In this document: one piece after another, positions 1-13,162 of the stretch
How positions within the stretch are numbered: position 1 is the first letter of the stretch
Layout: every line of letters begins with the position of its first letter
Assembly (NCBI GenBank): GCA_016946835.1
Contig: JACVTC010000144.1
Location: forward strand, 359,501 to 423,500
DNA from: Neocallimastix lanati (nom. inval.)
Taxonomy: Eukaryota; Neocallimastigomycota; Neocallimastigomycetes; Neocallimastigales; Neocallimastigaceae
Length of the DNA stretch: 64,000 bases
Direction of reading: 5' to 3'
Translations under genes and position numbers: made by a program
The notes under the pieces: generated by a model
Told to the model about the DNA's origin: nothing
The model's input: the letters and a program-made list of their open reading frames with translations, nothing else
The model's database searches: none

Positions 1-169
1 TAGATAAAAACAGATTTATTTAAATTCTTTAAATTAATAATAATAAAATAATTATTTATAGTTAATTTATGAAACTTAATGATCCTTCAATTATATATAT
101 TATTTATTTCATTAGATTTCATATTTACTTTATTTTTCTATATAAATGCATACATATATATTTTTAGTA

Positions 170-200
<31 letters not shown>

Positions 201-1065
201 TTTTTCTATATAAATTCATACATATATATTTTTAGTAGGATTTTTTTTTTTTTTTTTTTTGAGTTTTTTTTTTTTGAGTTTTTTATTAATAAAAAAAAAT
301 TCCATAATGACTCATTAAAAGTTTATAATAATAATAAATCAAATAATTAAATATATAATCTTATTTATTATATAATTTTTTTTTTCTGTATTTAATGAAA
401 ATTAATTAAAGTTTTTTTAATATCATTTTGTTTTAATTAAATTTTTAAATTTGATTTCTATTATGGAATTATGAAGAAAAATTTTTTTTGAATCTAAATA
501 ATTAAAAATAATAAATAATAAATAATAATAATAATAAAATAATAATAATAATAATATTATTATTATTGATCTAAATTAATATATGCATTGTTTTATATAC
601 AAGTAAAAAATTTTTTAAAAAATTATCTAATTCTATATTGTATCGTATTTGTTTTTTGTTTTTTGTTTTTCGATTTAGATTATGTATTAACACGCAATTA
701 ATTTTTTATTTGTTTTTTATTTATTATTATCATTAATTTTTTCTTTCATTAATAGTATTGTATTAAAAAGTTAATTAATTTATAATATATACTAATTATT
801 AAGTAACAATACAGTGATGTTTTTATAATATTTCAAAATGAAAAAAAAAATAAAAAAATAAATGAATAAATAAATAAATAAATAAATTATTCTTTATTAT
901 TATTATTATTATTATTAATCAATGTACTAATAAATCTGGTATAATTTTATTTAAAAATCCTTTTTACAAGTATAGGAAATTTAATAAAATAGACAATAAA
1001 ACTTTTTTTTAAAAAAAAAATTACCAAAAAAAATATATATATATTATTATTATTATATTATATTC
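1..1065. other. AT-rich intergenic stretch
   Basis: I see no gene. The stretch holds A/T homopolymers, short AAT runs and a direct repeat (listed separately). It lies downstream of the esterase, which reads leftwards and ends at 1066, so it should contain that gene's 3' untranslated region. Confidence 0.6.
132..260. repeat. Two-copy direct repeat with T-tracts
   Basis: A unit of about 66 bp beginning tatttttctatataaat and ending in ttagtaggat followed by a long T-run occurs twice in tandem, with one substitution visible (gcatac/tcatac). It looks like a local tandem duplication with slippage in the T-tract. Confidence 0.7.
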
Positions 1066-2541
1066 TTATATTAATAATAATATAATAAATGCAATATTTA
1101 TGAAAATAGATAAAAATTTTATACAAAACGATTGAACTCCATAATTAGTTAATAACAAATCTATATTTCTTGCAAGAATTTCATTTGTTTTAGAAGTACT
1201 ATGGAAATCATGTAACCATATAAGATCATCGGTTTCAATATCTGGATCTTTACTTCTGAGATCTTCATAGGTTTCATTGTTATTTATAAAATTAAATTCT
1301 TTATAATTTTTCATAATATATCTAAGTTCATCTTTAATATTATAAAGAATAACATTTGTATCATTATGATATCCAAAAAATTCTACAGATTTTTTATTGA
1401 GTCGATGATTAAATCTTGTACAATCTTTTTTAATTTCATTTCTATTCGTTCTATTAAAATTTGGAAGTTCATCTAGTGCTGGCACATTAAAAAATAAGAA
1501 ATTTCTTGCCCCATTTTTGTAAATATCATCTATTGTTTTAAAAAAAGTATCAACAATTGAATCAATAGTTTCATTTAATTTATGCTTATATTTTTTTCTG
1601 TCAATATCTACTATATCCTGAGTTCCTATCCAATATGCGAATAACGTATTTGTACTATTCCATTCATTTTTATATATTTTTCCTTTCGTCATTTTATTGA
1701 GGAATTGTTCATACTGTTGAACATATGTAAAATTGGATATTTTATTTGAAGTTCTATGATAATATTAGTAATAATTATGATATTATATCAATAATAATAA
1801 TAATAATAAATTTTTTTTTGAGATTTTATATTAATGTAATTCGAAATATAAATGTCATTTAAAATAAAATTTATATATTAGTATATATTAATGCATTAAT
1901 TCATTGAATAATTAAATAATTATTATATTATATAATATTTTTAGAAAAAAATAAATAATAATTAATTGCAAAATATATACACTTTATCATCAATAACAGA
2001 GCCTTCAACAGCAAAGTTCCATAATTTCATTTTATTTAATTTAGCTAATTGAATAGGCCATTTTTTTTCTTCTTCTAAAGTATTCTTTATATATAGAAAT
2101 ATATATATATATATATAGTTTTTAATAAATGTTATATATAAAATATTTTATATATAAACTTTCTTTTTTTTTTAAAAAAAAAAAAAAAAAGAAAAAAAAA
2201 GAGTGGTATACCTTTATACTACTTAATTCATTGTTCGAATTTGAGTCTTCTGATGATAAAGAATCACTAAATATATATATATATATTTATATTATTATTA
2301 TTATTTATAATTATTTTATAAGTTATTATTACTATTTTCATTAGCCATATTTGAATAGTTTATTTAAATAAATTCATTATTTTATTGCATACCCAAATAC
2401 TACTAGATTTTTTATTGATCTATAGTCAAACAATGTTATATTTGATAGGTAAACTAATGAAGTTTCATGACCCTCCAGTAGTGCTGAGACTTTTGTACTT
2501 ATTATAAATAAAAAGCATAAAATGAATTTGATATATTTCAT
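1066..2541 (-). CDS. Secreted GDSL/SGNH-hydrolase (CE16-like esterase), 4 exons
   Basis: Exons on the minus strand: 2541-2393, 2266-2212, 2084-1981 and 1753-1066, giving 331 aa. The start is the first ATG before a signal peptide (residues 1-20, ending VSA). Joining exons 1 and 2 restores block I, LVVFGDSLS, with catalytic Ser52; the intron splits the Gly codon. Exon 3 carries the WPIQL segment and block II (NFAVEG, Gly96). Exon 4 carries block III as WIGTQD (residues 144-149, Gln where Asn is usual) and block V as WLHDFHST with His287. The family deacetylates plant polysaccharides, typically xylan or small acetylated sugars, outside the cell. Oddities are the Gln in block III, His instead of Asp three residues before His287 (Asp285 is one residue closer), and a hydrophobic last 20 residues that may be a membrane or GPI-type tail. 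Assignment to SGNH is firm; CE16 is probable. Confidence 0.88.
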
Positions 2542-3508
2542 TGTTAATATATATTTAATTATATTTTATATTGTTTCTATATTTTATTTAATTGAATTAT
2601 TAATGTACTAAATATAAATAAAATTTAACAGATTTAACAAAACATAGGATTTTATTTAATATAAATTCCCCTTCTTTAATGTAAAATTATTAAAGTTCAA
2701 AAAAAAATGAATAAAAAAATTTATGATATGTAAATTAATTTATATATGTAGCAGTAATTAAAAAATATATTGATGTAATTTATTTTAAATTAAACCAATT
2801 TAATAGCTATATATTACTAATAAATTATTAATTTAAATATTTTTTTTTTTATTTTGTATATATAAATATAAATATATTTAATGTAAAATTATAATTTTAA
2901 TATTTATTACATAAATCAAAAATAAAATAAATTATTTTTACATTAGCAGTTTTTCCATATATCATTAACATTAATATAACATTCTTAACTCTTTATTTAT
3001 TAATTACATAGAAAATACTATAGTATATAATATATATAAATATTTTAATAATAAATAATAATATATAATAATATATAATAATAAAATACATAATATGTAT
3101 AATGCCAATAAAAATTTAACAATATTTTTTATAATAATACTAATATATAATTATTTTATTAATATATTTTTTTTTTAATATATTATTTATGTATTATTAC
3201 TTTAAAATAATAAATTCTATATATCTTTTTGAAATTTAAAATAAAATAAAAATTAAATGGTATTAATAATAAATTTTGAATCTTTAAAATTAGAAAAAAG
3301 AAATAAAAATATATTGAAATAAGTAAAACAAGCTAAAACAATTTTAAATATATATAAATATTCTTTTTTGAAACATTAAATAACATAACAATTATTTGGT
3401 TTCGTAAATTAAATTAAAATAAACATATTCTCTCACTAAAATACTAATAATATTAATAATAAGAATAAGAAATTAAAATAAAAAAAATAATAAAATAAAC
3501 AAAACAAA
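2542..3508. other. Divergent intergenic region
   Basis: No ORF of interest. It separates the esterase (leftwards) from the Cys-rich secreted protein (rightwards) and must hold both promoters. Only A/T tracts and short ATA runs are visible; I cannot name a regulatory site. Confidence 0.5.
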
Positions 3509-4213
3509 ATGAAATTTGCCACCAATTTATTAATTTTACTTATTACTTCAACAACACTTTCATTTAATTTAAATAATATAATTATAAAAGAACCAAAAAC
3601 ATCAAAAGAAGTCAATTATGAAGAAAAATCAACAACAGCAATTAAACAATGTGAAGATGGTTTAGAAAAATATACTGATTGTCTTTATGGTTCAAATAAA
3701 TTTACTACGAAAAATATAGAAGAAGTATGTAATATATTTCATAGTGAAAAATGTCGAAATTTCTTCAAGGATCAATTAAATTCCGTACCTATTTGTTTAA
3801 CTATACCACAAGAAATACAAAATAATTATAAAAATTTAATTGCTATAAGTCAACCCTCATTGAAATTCTTTTGTCAAAAGAATGAGAAAGAAAAATTTTG
3901 TCCAATGGTAAAACTTGAACTTTCTAATAAAAATAATATATCTGAAAAAAGATTAATGAATTGTGTGAAAGAAACTTGTAATTCAAAAAAATGCACTGAA
4001 GCAACATTAAATTTATATATTGTATTAAAAGATGCTATTGACCATGAAGAAGCCATTCTTAATGAAGATAGTGAAGCAATGAAAAATAATAAAATAATTA
4101 TGAATGTATTACAAATTTTACAATCAGATGAATGTAAAAACAAAAATAATTCGAAGAAAAATAATAAAGAGAATTTTAAGAAGATTATAAGAAACATAAA
4201 ATTATATTTATAA
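3509..4213 (+). CDS. Secreted cysteine-rich protein, unknown function
   Basis: Single exon of 234 aa, with the ATG after caaaacaaa. A hydrophobic signal peptide spans about residues 1-19. The mature part is Lys/Glu/Asn-rich with eleven cysteines (48, 58, 74, 82, 96, 122, 131, 152, 157, 162, 209), several spaced five to ten residues apart. Such spacing suggests a disulfide-rich helical extracellular protein. The C terminus is basic (KKIIRNIKLYL). There are no dockerin, CBM or catalytic motifs that I recognise. It could be a gut-fungus lineage-specific secreted protein; no function can be given. Confidence 0.75.
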   Translation: MKFATNLLILLITSTTLSFNLNNIIIKEPKTSKEVNYEEKSTTAIKQCEDGLEKYTDCLYGSNKFTTKNIEEVCNIFHSEKCRNFFKDQLNSVPICLTIPQEIQNNYKNLIAISQPSLKFFCQKNEKEKFCPMVKLELSNKNNISEKRLMNCVKETCNSKKCTEATLNLYIVLKDAIDHEEAILNEDSEAMKNNKIIMNVLQILQSDECKNKNNSKKNNKENFKKIIRNIKLYL

Positions 4214-4922
4214 TAAAAATTAATCTTTACAATTTATAGAAATTCTAATACTATTCAATAAAAAATAAATGTAATAATAAAAAAATAAAAATAAAAAAAA
4301 AAAAAATATCTTTAGAAATATGTTATTATTATTCTAAGATATATTATATCTTAGAATAATAATAATATAAATATAAATATGTCAAATTTAAAAAATTAAA
4401 ACTTTATAAATCAATATATATCTTTTATATAAATGTTGAATATTTATATAATTTTATCTAATACTATTTTAATATAAAATTAAATCTAATGTTATTTTAG
4501 GTTGACTAAAATAAACCATTAATGGATTTTAATACTTGTCAAATTAATAACAATTACAATAGAACAATTAATAAAATAATAGTATAACACATTTTATTAT
4601 TATTATTATTATTATTATTAATTAATTAATTAATTAAATATATATTCATATTAATAGTTTTGTTATAAATATTTTTATATTTTATTTATTTAGTTATTTA
4701 TGTATTTATTTAATATTTTATATTTTTATATTGATTCATTTATTCTTATTTTTATTTTTTTTAAGTTCATTCTTTATTGATATTCAATTTCTTTTAAATC
4801 AATATCTATTAAGTTTTTTTTTTTTTTTTTTTTTTTTTGTTATTTAAAATATATATATATAATACATTTTTTTGTTCTTAGTTTTAAAAATTATCGAAAC
4901 TCCTAAAATATATAATTTATTT

Positions 4923-4965
<43 letters not shown>

Positions 4966-5559
4966 TTATAACAATAGACTATACTTTTTTTAAAAAAAAA
5001 AAAATAATAAAAATAAGAATAAAAATCTAAACGAAATATGTTTAGTTTAAAAAGATAAAATAAAAATAAAGAAAAAAAAAAAAAGGTGATAGAATAAAAT
5101 ACAATAAATACTCTTATTATATATATATTTATTAATTTTTTTTTTATTTTTTTATTTTTTTTCTTTTTAATTTTTTTTTATTTATTATTATTATTAATAT
5201 TTTATTTTAATTTTTATTAATTTACTTTTTTTTTTTAACTTGTTTTTATTTTATAAAAAATTTGTTTTACTATATATTATTAGTTTTATTATTAATTTAT
5301 ATATATTTTTTATTATATATTTTTATTAATTTTTTATTTAATATTTTATTATTATTATTATTATTATTGATTTATTTATTTCATTATTATTATTATTATA
5401 ATTATTATAATTATTATTATTAAAAAATTGATTTTCTAATTATTTCATATTATAAGAAATTTAAAAAAAAAAAAAAAAAATTTTTTTTCTTATTGATAAA
5501 AATAGGTGTATAAAAATGAAAAAATAAATAAATAAATAAATAGTAATTATTTATTAAAT
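4214..5559. other. Convergent intergenic region, A/T tracts
   Basis: The region separates two convergent genes, so it holds two 3' ends. It contains a perfect palindrome at 4323-4365, a TTTA run near 4920-4965 and several homopolymers. No gene seen. Confidence 0.55.
4323..4365. repeat. Perfect palindrome, 21-bp arms
   Basis: Arms 4323-4343 and 4345-4365 are exact reverse complements around a single central base (core ctaagatata/tatatcttag). It sits about 110 bp past the stop of the Cys-rich gene and could form a hairpin in its transcript or a cruciform in DNA. Confidence 0.8.
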
Positions 5560-8500
5560 TTAAACATTGTTACGGTTCTTTAATAAATCAACCTTTTCAT
5601 CCTCTTCTTCATCAAAGTAGTCATACTTTGATAATATGTTAATTAATTTCTTATAATGCATCCACCAAGCCTTCTTACCAACACGATGCTTCATATCCGT
5701 TTCATTAGCTAAATTTTCAACTGGTGAGAAAACAGTTTCAGCACCACGAATACCAATAACACAAGCAGAATCTGGTTTTGGAGTGTAAACATTTGAAAAG
5801 TTTTCGTCATCCGTTTGTTGTTGTGGTTTGTTGAATTGTGGCGTACCTGGAATGTTGTGATCTTTTTTCTTTTTAATGGAAGCAAAAGCCTTTTCTTCAA
5901 TCCAATCAATACATTTAACCGCCTGTCGAACAGCACGAATTCTATCTAATGGAGATGGAATACCACCTTGTTGAAGGTGACCAAGGACAGCAGTACGAGA
6001 ATCAAAAAGACCCTTACCTTCTTCCTTAAAGATAGCAGAAATAACATCAGTTGTGTAGGTCTTACTAGCACATTCATTACGAAGAATTAATCTACCTTCA
6101 TTTGGAATACCCTTAGCATCTTCTTCACGGTAACGTCTAATCATATGACGAATATCTCTTTGAAGCATATCTAGGGTAATACCTTCTTCTGGAATATAGG
6201 TACAAGTAGCACCAGCAGCTAAACCACCAACAACAGCTAAGTAACCACAATGACCACCTTGAACTTCAACAACGAAAACACGCTTACGTGAAGCACTAGC
6301 AGAAAGCTTAATACGATCACAAGCTTCAACAATAGCATTAATGGCGGTATCAGAACCTAATGAATATTCAGTACCTGGTACATTGTTAGAAACCGTAGCT
6401 GGAATTTGAACCATAGGAATACAGAAGGATGGATAAATGTTTCTGCATTGAGCTAAAGTAAGAATACTACTGTAGGCTTCGAAGCCACCAATAATAATTA
6501 AACCTTGTAACTTAAGTTTTTGGAAATGATAAGCAACAATACCTGCATCAATAAAATCATTAGAGTTGACATACTTTAATGAACTATTGTTGGAAACTGG
6601 AAGTGGTTGTACACGATTCGTACCTAATTCAGAACCACCACGAGTAGTCCAACCACTAACTTGTTGCCAAGAAAGAACTTCAACTTGACCCTTAGAAAGA
6701 CCAGAGAAACCATTGTAAATACCAATTGGTGTATGACCTCTATTAAGACATAATCTAACTGCAGTTCTTGTAGCAGCATTCATACCACCAGCTGGAGCAC
6801 CAACATGCATAATACCAATTCTTAATTTTCCTGGACGTTCGTACTTTCCCTTGTATAAATCGTATAATGTACTTTCTACATAAGCATTGTATGCATCCTT
6901 GAAATCAGGATCACGTAATTCCATAGCTTTGTTGAAATCTTTCTTTGAAACAGCTTCACTAACAGAGTGAGTTAAAGAAACAGCTTCCATTAATGGAATA
7001 GTAGTGATCTTATTTTGTTGAATACCAATCATTGGAGATGGAGTTTCAGGAGTTGACTTTAAGACGGCCTTAATAGCTTCATCGGATTGAATAGTAGCTA
7101 AATATCTATCGAATGCACTTGGGGCACCACCTCTTTGAACATGACCTAAAGTCGTAACACGAGTATCTAAACCTAAACGTTTTTCGATAACCTCCTTAAC
7201 GTAATTAGCCTTAATTGGGTTTAACTGACGATCAATAGCACCTTCACATACAACAATAATATTCTTTCTATTACCCTTTTCACGTTGAGTTTGAATAATT
7301 TCACACATTTCATCTTCCCATTGACCATCAATAAAATTAATTGGTGGAGGTCTTTCTGGAAGGAAAGTCCAATCAGCACCAACAGCAATAGCAGCCATTA
7401 AACCAAGCCAACCGCAATGTCTACCCATTACTTCAACAACGAAACATCTTTGATGAGAAATAGCAGTTGAAACTAAAGAGTCAAGAGCTTCACAAATTCT
7501 ATGTAATGAAGTATTGGCACCAATGGTTAAATCTAATTTACAAAATATTTAATTTAAAAATTTTTTATTTCAATAAACTTTAAATAACTCGAAATAATAA
7601 ATGTTTATTTCTTTCATCTTTATTAAAAAAAAAAAAAAAAAAAAAAAAACATTTATTTATATATATAGATATTTATACATACCAGTAGCAGCCATATCAT
7701 TATCAATAGAACCAACCATACCAACAATGGTAAGGTTTCTATATTTATCAGCTTCTTCTGATGTAATACTGTCTAAAAATTATGAAATATCAACCATATA
7801 AAAATATTAATTATATAATAAATAAAAAAATAAACATATATTTAAAAATTTTAATTCATTAAAAAGATATAATTAAATATAACTAAAAAAAAATATTACT
7901 GTTTTGAAGTAATTCATCAATATAAGTTTTCCATTCTGCTCTTAAAAGATCAGCACCAGTTAAACTACCATCACCACCAACAACAACTAAAGCATCAATA
8001 CCATTCTTAATAAGATTTAAGGCAGCCTTTATTCTACCTTCTTTTTTCTTAAAATCAAGACATCTAGCAGTACCAATAACAGTACCACCCTATATAAAAA
8101 TATGGGTATATATTAGTATCTTAATAATTATATATATATATATATATCTTATATAAATTCTTAAATTTATTATGTAATATTTAATATAATTATTTATAAA
8201 TTTTAATTATATAATTCTATTAATTAACATATTTCTCAATTGTTATTTAAATTTAAATTTAACTTACTAATGACATTAAACCTCTAACGTCATCCCATCC
8301 AGCTTTCTTAATCTTATCGCCACCATCGACAAGACCTTGATAACCTTCAAAAATCAAATATGGAATACAACCACGAGCTAAAGCACACCTAACAGTAGCT
8401 CTGACAGCACAATTCATACCAGAGGAGTCACCACCACTGGTCATAATACCAATTTTCTTCTTTTGATTAGAACCTCTTTGAATATTAACAGCTTCAGTAC

Positions 8501-9249
8501 TAATATTAAGAGCCTTGAATCTAGCTGGATCAATAGTTGAATCTTCAATAGCATCAGTTAATGGAGTTTCTTTGTTATCAAAAACAATAAGATTTAAAAG
8601 TGGATCATATACAAAAATTTGAGTATAAATTTTGTCAGAACCAATAATTGGGAATGAATGCTTACAGTATGGTTGACCTAATCTCTTAAATATTTGTTCG
8701 ATTTCCTTTTTTTTTATTAAAAAATATTATATATATATATTAGCTTTTAATAACCCTGTTACAAATAAAGTATATCTCCATAAATTAATTATTTATTTAT
8801 AAAATAAAAGTATTATTAAAAAAAAAAATAAATACTTCTAAACTATTAGAAACTAAAGATAAGAATGTAGCTTCATTTTGAATTTGTTGAGTAGATAATA
8901 TCTTAAGTTTCTTTTCATAAACAGAAGTAAATTCAGCAACAGCAAAATCGGCTTGAACAGCAAGAACAACACGAATTTTAATATCATTAACAGCTTCAGA
9001 TGTTTTAAGATAAAGCCAGCGTTCTTCTGTTACTATTTTTTCTTCTTCATTTGGATTTTCATTATTTTCTTCATCGTCAGAAGAAATATTTAATGGCCAA
9101 ACTTCAGTTGTAGAAGGACCTAATGCATCACTATTAAAACCAGAAACGGTTTTGAATCCTAAAGCAATGTAGAATTCAATAACAGCTTTATATAACTGCA
9201 AGTTTGGTGCAGAAATAGTTAAATGTGATATACCAATAATTGAAGACAT
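5560..9249 (-). CDS. PFK1: ATP-dependent 6-phosphofructokinase, eukaryotic tandem type, 5 exons
   Basis: Phosphorylates fructose 6-phosphate to fructose 1,6-bisphosphate in glycolysis. Exons 9249-8836, 8705-8268, 8089-7900, 7772-7683 and 7532-5560 give 1034 aa. Residues 1-138 match the glyoxalase-like N-terminal domain found in fungal PFK subunits. The N-terminal catalytic half shows GGDSSGMN (about 229-236), [19 protein letters not shown] (about 322-331), GSIDND and [10 protein letters not shown]. The second half shows [47 protein letters not shown] and QGGHCGYLA, the usual degenerate regulatory half. Length is close to yeast PFK1/PFK2. Introns are 127-178 nt, AT-rich and GT-AG. Codon use is more C/G-rich than in neighbours, as in highly expressed genes. 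Whether it corresponds to the alpha or beta subunit of yeasts cannot be told; gut fungi may use one subunit, so the symbol is nominal. Confidence 0.95.
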
Positions 9250-9393
9250 GCTCTTCTAAATATTATTATTTCTTATAAATATATCTTTACTGTATCAATT
9301 ATTATATTCTCTGTAATTTTCAAATAAATATTTGTATATATTATATTCATTTTAATTAATATAAATATAAATAATATATATATATACTGTTAA

Positions 9394-9396
<3 letters not shown>

Positions 9397-9481
<85 letters not shown>
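9397..9481. repeat. ATT trinucleotide array
   Basis: About 28 uninterrupted ATT units located 150-230 bp upstream of the PFK start codon, so within its likely promoter or 5' region. Length is likely to vary between strains. Confidence 0.9.
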
Positions 9482-9482
<1 letters not shown>

Positions 9483-9900
9483 TAAAAAATAAATAGATAA
9501 AAAATTCGTTTTTATTTTATTATTACTATTTATTATTTTAATTAATTATTAATTCTGATCTTATAGTTTATATTATAATTTACAAGAATATTTATAAGCA
9601 ATTATTGTCTAAATAAATAATTATTTACAAAGTAAATTTTATTTTTTCATAATTTTTACTCAATAGAAATCTATAAATTCTTTTTTTTTTTCTTTTTTTT
9701 TTTTTTTTTTCTTTTTGGAAATACTCAATAATTATCTTTCAAAAATGTTTACTCCATTTTTATCCAGTATCACTTTATTTTTCCTTACTTTTATACTAAA
9801 TTTATAATATTTTTTTTTAAATATATCTTTATGTTGTTATAAAAATATAATATTAATAAATAAATTTATAAATTATTTTTATTAATAATTTTCTTTTTAT

Positions 9901-9954
9901 AATTCAAAATTTTGACTTATATTAATTCAATAATATAAGTCAAAATTTTGAATT
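9901..9954. repeat. Perfect inverted repeat, 24-bp arms, 6-nt loop
   Basis: Arms 9901-9924 and 9931-9954 are exact reverse complements (each contains caaaattttgacttata) with loop attcaa. It could be a small foldback or MITE-like element, or a cruciform site. No protein is associated with it. Confidence 0.8.
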
Positions 9955-10888
9955 AGTTTTTCATTTGATAACACTGGAAAATTATTTAATTGTGTTAGTT
10001 CCTAATTAATTTTTATTGCTTAATCTTTTGAAATTATTGTCATTAAATTATTTTTTGTTGGTTTTAATTTTTTTTGAAATGTTTTACTTTAAAAAACTTA
10101 AAAATTTAAATTAAATCAAAATAATTTATCTGTTTTCTTTAAAAAAAAAATAATAATAATAAAAAGTATAAAAAGTAACAAATAATAATAAAGAGATAAA
10201 GGGATAAAATATAAATATATATATATATAAAGTGATTATAATACTAAAATATTTACATTATTTCTATTCCAAATGGAATTCAATATAATAGTTATAATGA
10301 TAATAGCTATAGTATTAATGAGGAAATAATAATAGTTAAAAAAAAAAAATAAATAATAAAATAAAAAAAATAAGAATATAAAATAAAAAATAAAAATGAG
10401 CTTTGCAATTAAAAATTAAAAATAATTTTAAAAATTTAAATATTATTTTTTTATTATTAATAAATAAAACTAAAATTATTACTATTCAATATACATATAA
10501 ATGTATATATTACTATATTACTATTACTAAATATATATATCTTAACATATATAAATATATAATATAAATTATTTTGTTTGTGTTTATTTATTATTAATTA
10601 TTTAGGAAAACAGTATCATTAATTGAAATATATAATATTATAATTATATTGAATAATATATTTATTTCTAATTGAAATTAAACATTTTTTTTAAATTTAT
10701 AACATATATATTGAAGTTTATATTTAACAGAAAAAAAAAAAAAAAAAAGAAAGAAAAAAAAAAAGATTAATAATTATTTTTGATAATTATATTAAAATGT
10801 GATTATCCATAATTCATTTAAAGTATATTGTACTATACTTCAATATATAAATATATTATAATTGAATTTAAAATATTTATTATATAAA

Positions 10889-10919
<31 letters not shown>

Positions 10920-11229
10920 TAATGACAAATTTATGGTTTTTATCCTTTATGTTCTTAATTAATTATGGGGTAATAATAATCTGAAATAAAAAAAAAGTAT
11001 TTTAAATATTATTAAGAAAAGAGAACAGTCATATTTAATTTTTTTAGCCAATAAATTTTGATCTATTTCATTAGTGAATGTATTGATTCAAAAAATGAAT
11101 TAATTAAATTTTGAATTTTTTTTCCTCCGAAAAAAAAAAAAAAAAAAATACTAAAAAAAAAATTAATAATAAAATACTTTAAAATTCATTAATAAGTTAT
11201 ATGTATTATATATATTTCATTATGATTAT

Positions 11230-11316
11230 TTTATTTTCTTATTTATTTATCTATTTATTTATTTATTTATCACTTATTTATTTATTTACTTATCTATTTA
11301 TTTATCAATTTATTAC

Positions 11317-11355
<39 letters not shown>

Positions 11356-11430
11356 TTACTTATTTATTTATTTACTTATCTATTTATTTATCAATTTATT
11401 ACTTATTTATTTACTTATTTATTTATTCCT
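11230..11430. repeat. TTTA tetranucleotide array with internal duplication
   Basis: The run is mostly TTTA with interspersed TTAC/CTTA/TTATC units. A block of about 70 bp containing ttacttatttatttatttac and a following tatctatttatttatcaatt occurs twice, showing tandem growth. The apparent Tyr/Leu/Ile-rich open frame across it is an artefact of the repeat. Confidence 0.75.
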
Positions 11431-11480
11431 CTAGCTTATCATAATTATTAATACTCTTATATGAGTTTTATCATTTGAAA

Positions 11481-11522
11481 TAGAATATATTACAAATAAT
11501 ATATTATTTGTAATATATTCTA
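11481..11522. repeat. Perfect palindrome, 20-bp arms
   Basis: Arms 11481-11500 and 11503-11522 are exact reverse complements around a two-base centre; each arm contains atattacaaataat. It is the third long perfect palindrome of this kind in the window. Confidence 0.8.
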
Positions 11523-12051
11523 CAAAGCTTATATTTAAATAAGAAAAAATTAAAGTTGAAAATTAATTCAAAAAAATTATTGTTTAAAAAAGTAGTTTGT
11601 ACAACTCATAAAAGTTTATAACAAAAATAACTCTCTTTTTTTTAATCTAAATTTTCATTACTACTGCTCATAATTATACCTTTACTACATATATATATGT
11701 ATAAATGTTTCCTATAGATTAAGTTATAGTATTAAATCAAATATTAATGAATTTTATTTAATACATATTAGTCATTAATTATAAATTAATATCATTAATC
11801 AAGGTTAATATTAATAAAAAATAACAATTATTAGGATTGATATTAATTATTAATATTGTGGAAATAAAAAAAAATAAAAATAAAATAATTACTATTTGTT
11901 TCGTAATAGTTATGGTCATTTTATTATAAGTTATATAATTTTTGATAAAATGGCTACAATTTATTATTATATGAAATTCAATTTTATAATAATTAGTAAA
12001 AAAAAAGCCAATTTTGTTTCAAAAAAATGTTTATACATTATTAACTTATAT

Positions 12052-12082
<31 letters not shown>

Positions 12083-12129
12083 TTATTTTTTATCATATTT
12101 CTATATATTTATCCTTTTTAATCAGTTGA

Positions 12130-12450
12130 ATTTTATTTTTTGTCGTTTAAAATTTAGAACGAAGCAGTAATACTAATAGATTTATTTAATGTAATAATAA
12201 GAGTAATAAAAGTAGTGGTAATGATAGTGGTAGTAATAATAGTAATAGAGTAGTGGTGGTAAAGTGGTATTGGTAATATTATGATTATGTAGTTCTCGTT
12301 GAATTAATTTTAAATATTTAACAAAGTAACCTTTTTCAACTTCATTATCATTAGTAAACTTGAATTAATTAAGCCTAAGACTTCAATAATCTAACCAACA
12401 ATATTTTTTAAACCTATACAATATGGATTATCTGTACCTTTATTTAATTA
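12130..12450 (-). pseudogene. Decayed coding fragment, family unknown
   Basis: Read on the minus strand, about 12440-12340 gives TDNPYCIGLKNIVG, a stop, then IIEVLGLINSSLL. After a shift of frame the next part reads FTNDNEVEKGYFVKYLKLIQ. Codon choice and residue mix look protein-like and are unlike the surrounding A/T tracts. The strand then runs into TAC/CAC-rich repeat. An internal stop and a frameshift make this a relic, or two small exons of an undetected gene. I do not recognise the family. Confidence 0.35.
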
Positions 12451-13114
12451 TATAGATTTTGATAATTATATTATTTTAACTATTTTTTTTTTAAATATAA
12501 ACTATTATTTTTTAAAATATATATATATTATAATATATAATATGTAATATATTATTTATTCTAATATATTATTTATGTATTTATAAATCTTTTTTTTTTT
12601 TTTTAATTAAAAATATAATATTATTTACTACAATACTTTCCATATAGATCTTGTATATTATAAATTTATATTAAATTATTTAATGTATGAATAAAAATTA
12701 ATAAAGTTAATCTTTATTTATATTAACGTATAAAACATTTTTATTTATTATTTTATAATTTGTTTTGTAAAGTATTACATCTTAATTTATTTTTTTATAA
12801 TTATACATTTTAGAAAATATTTTATAAAAATAATTTCCTAATCGAAAAGAACATATTATATTAATTTGGAAATTATTTAATAATAGATAGGATAATAATT
12901 ATAAAAAATTTTAAATAGAATAGAAATAATTATTAATTTTAAGAATAATTAAATACAATAATAAAAAAAATATAAAATTTATAAAAAATAAAGTAAATTA
13001 TTAGAAATTGTTTATTCACAATAAAAACAATTGTAATAATTGAAAGAAAAAAGTAAAAAAGTAAAATAATAAAAAATAAAATAAGAAAATTAAAAAAACA
13101 GGTAGATATATAAA

Positions 13115-13162
<48 letters not shown>

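Noticed and set aside
7601-7801. Plus-strand frame of 66 codons between PFK exons
   Set aside because: It covers PFK exon 4 in antisense plus intron A-tracts.
11201-11434. Tyr/Leu/Ile-rich open frame across the TTTA array
   Set aside because: Produced by a tetranucleotide repeat; the peptide has no features apart from the repeat.
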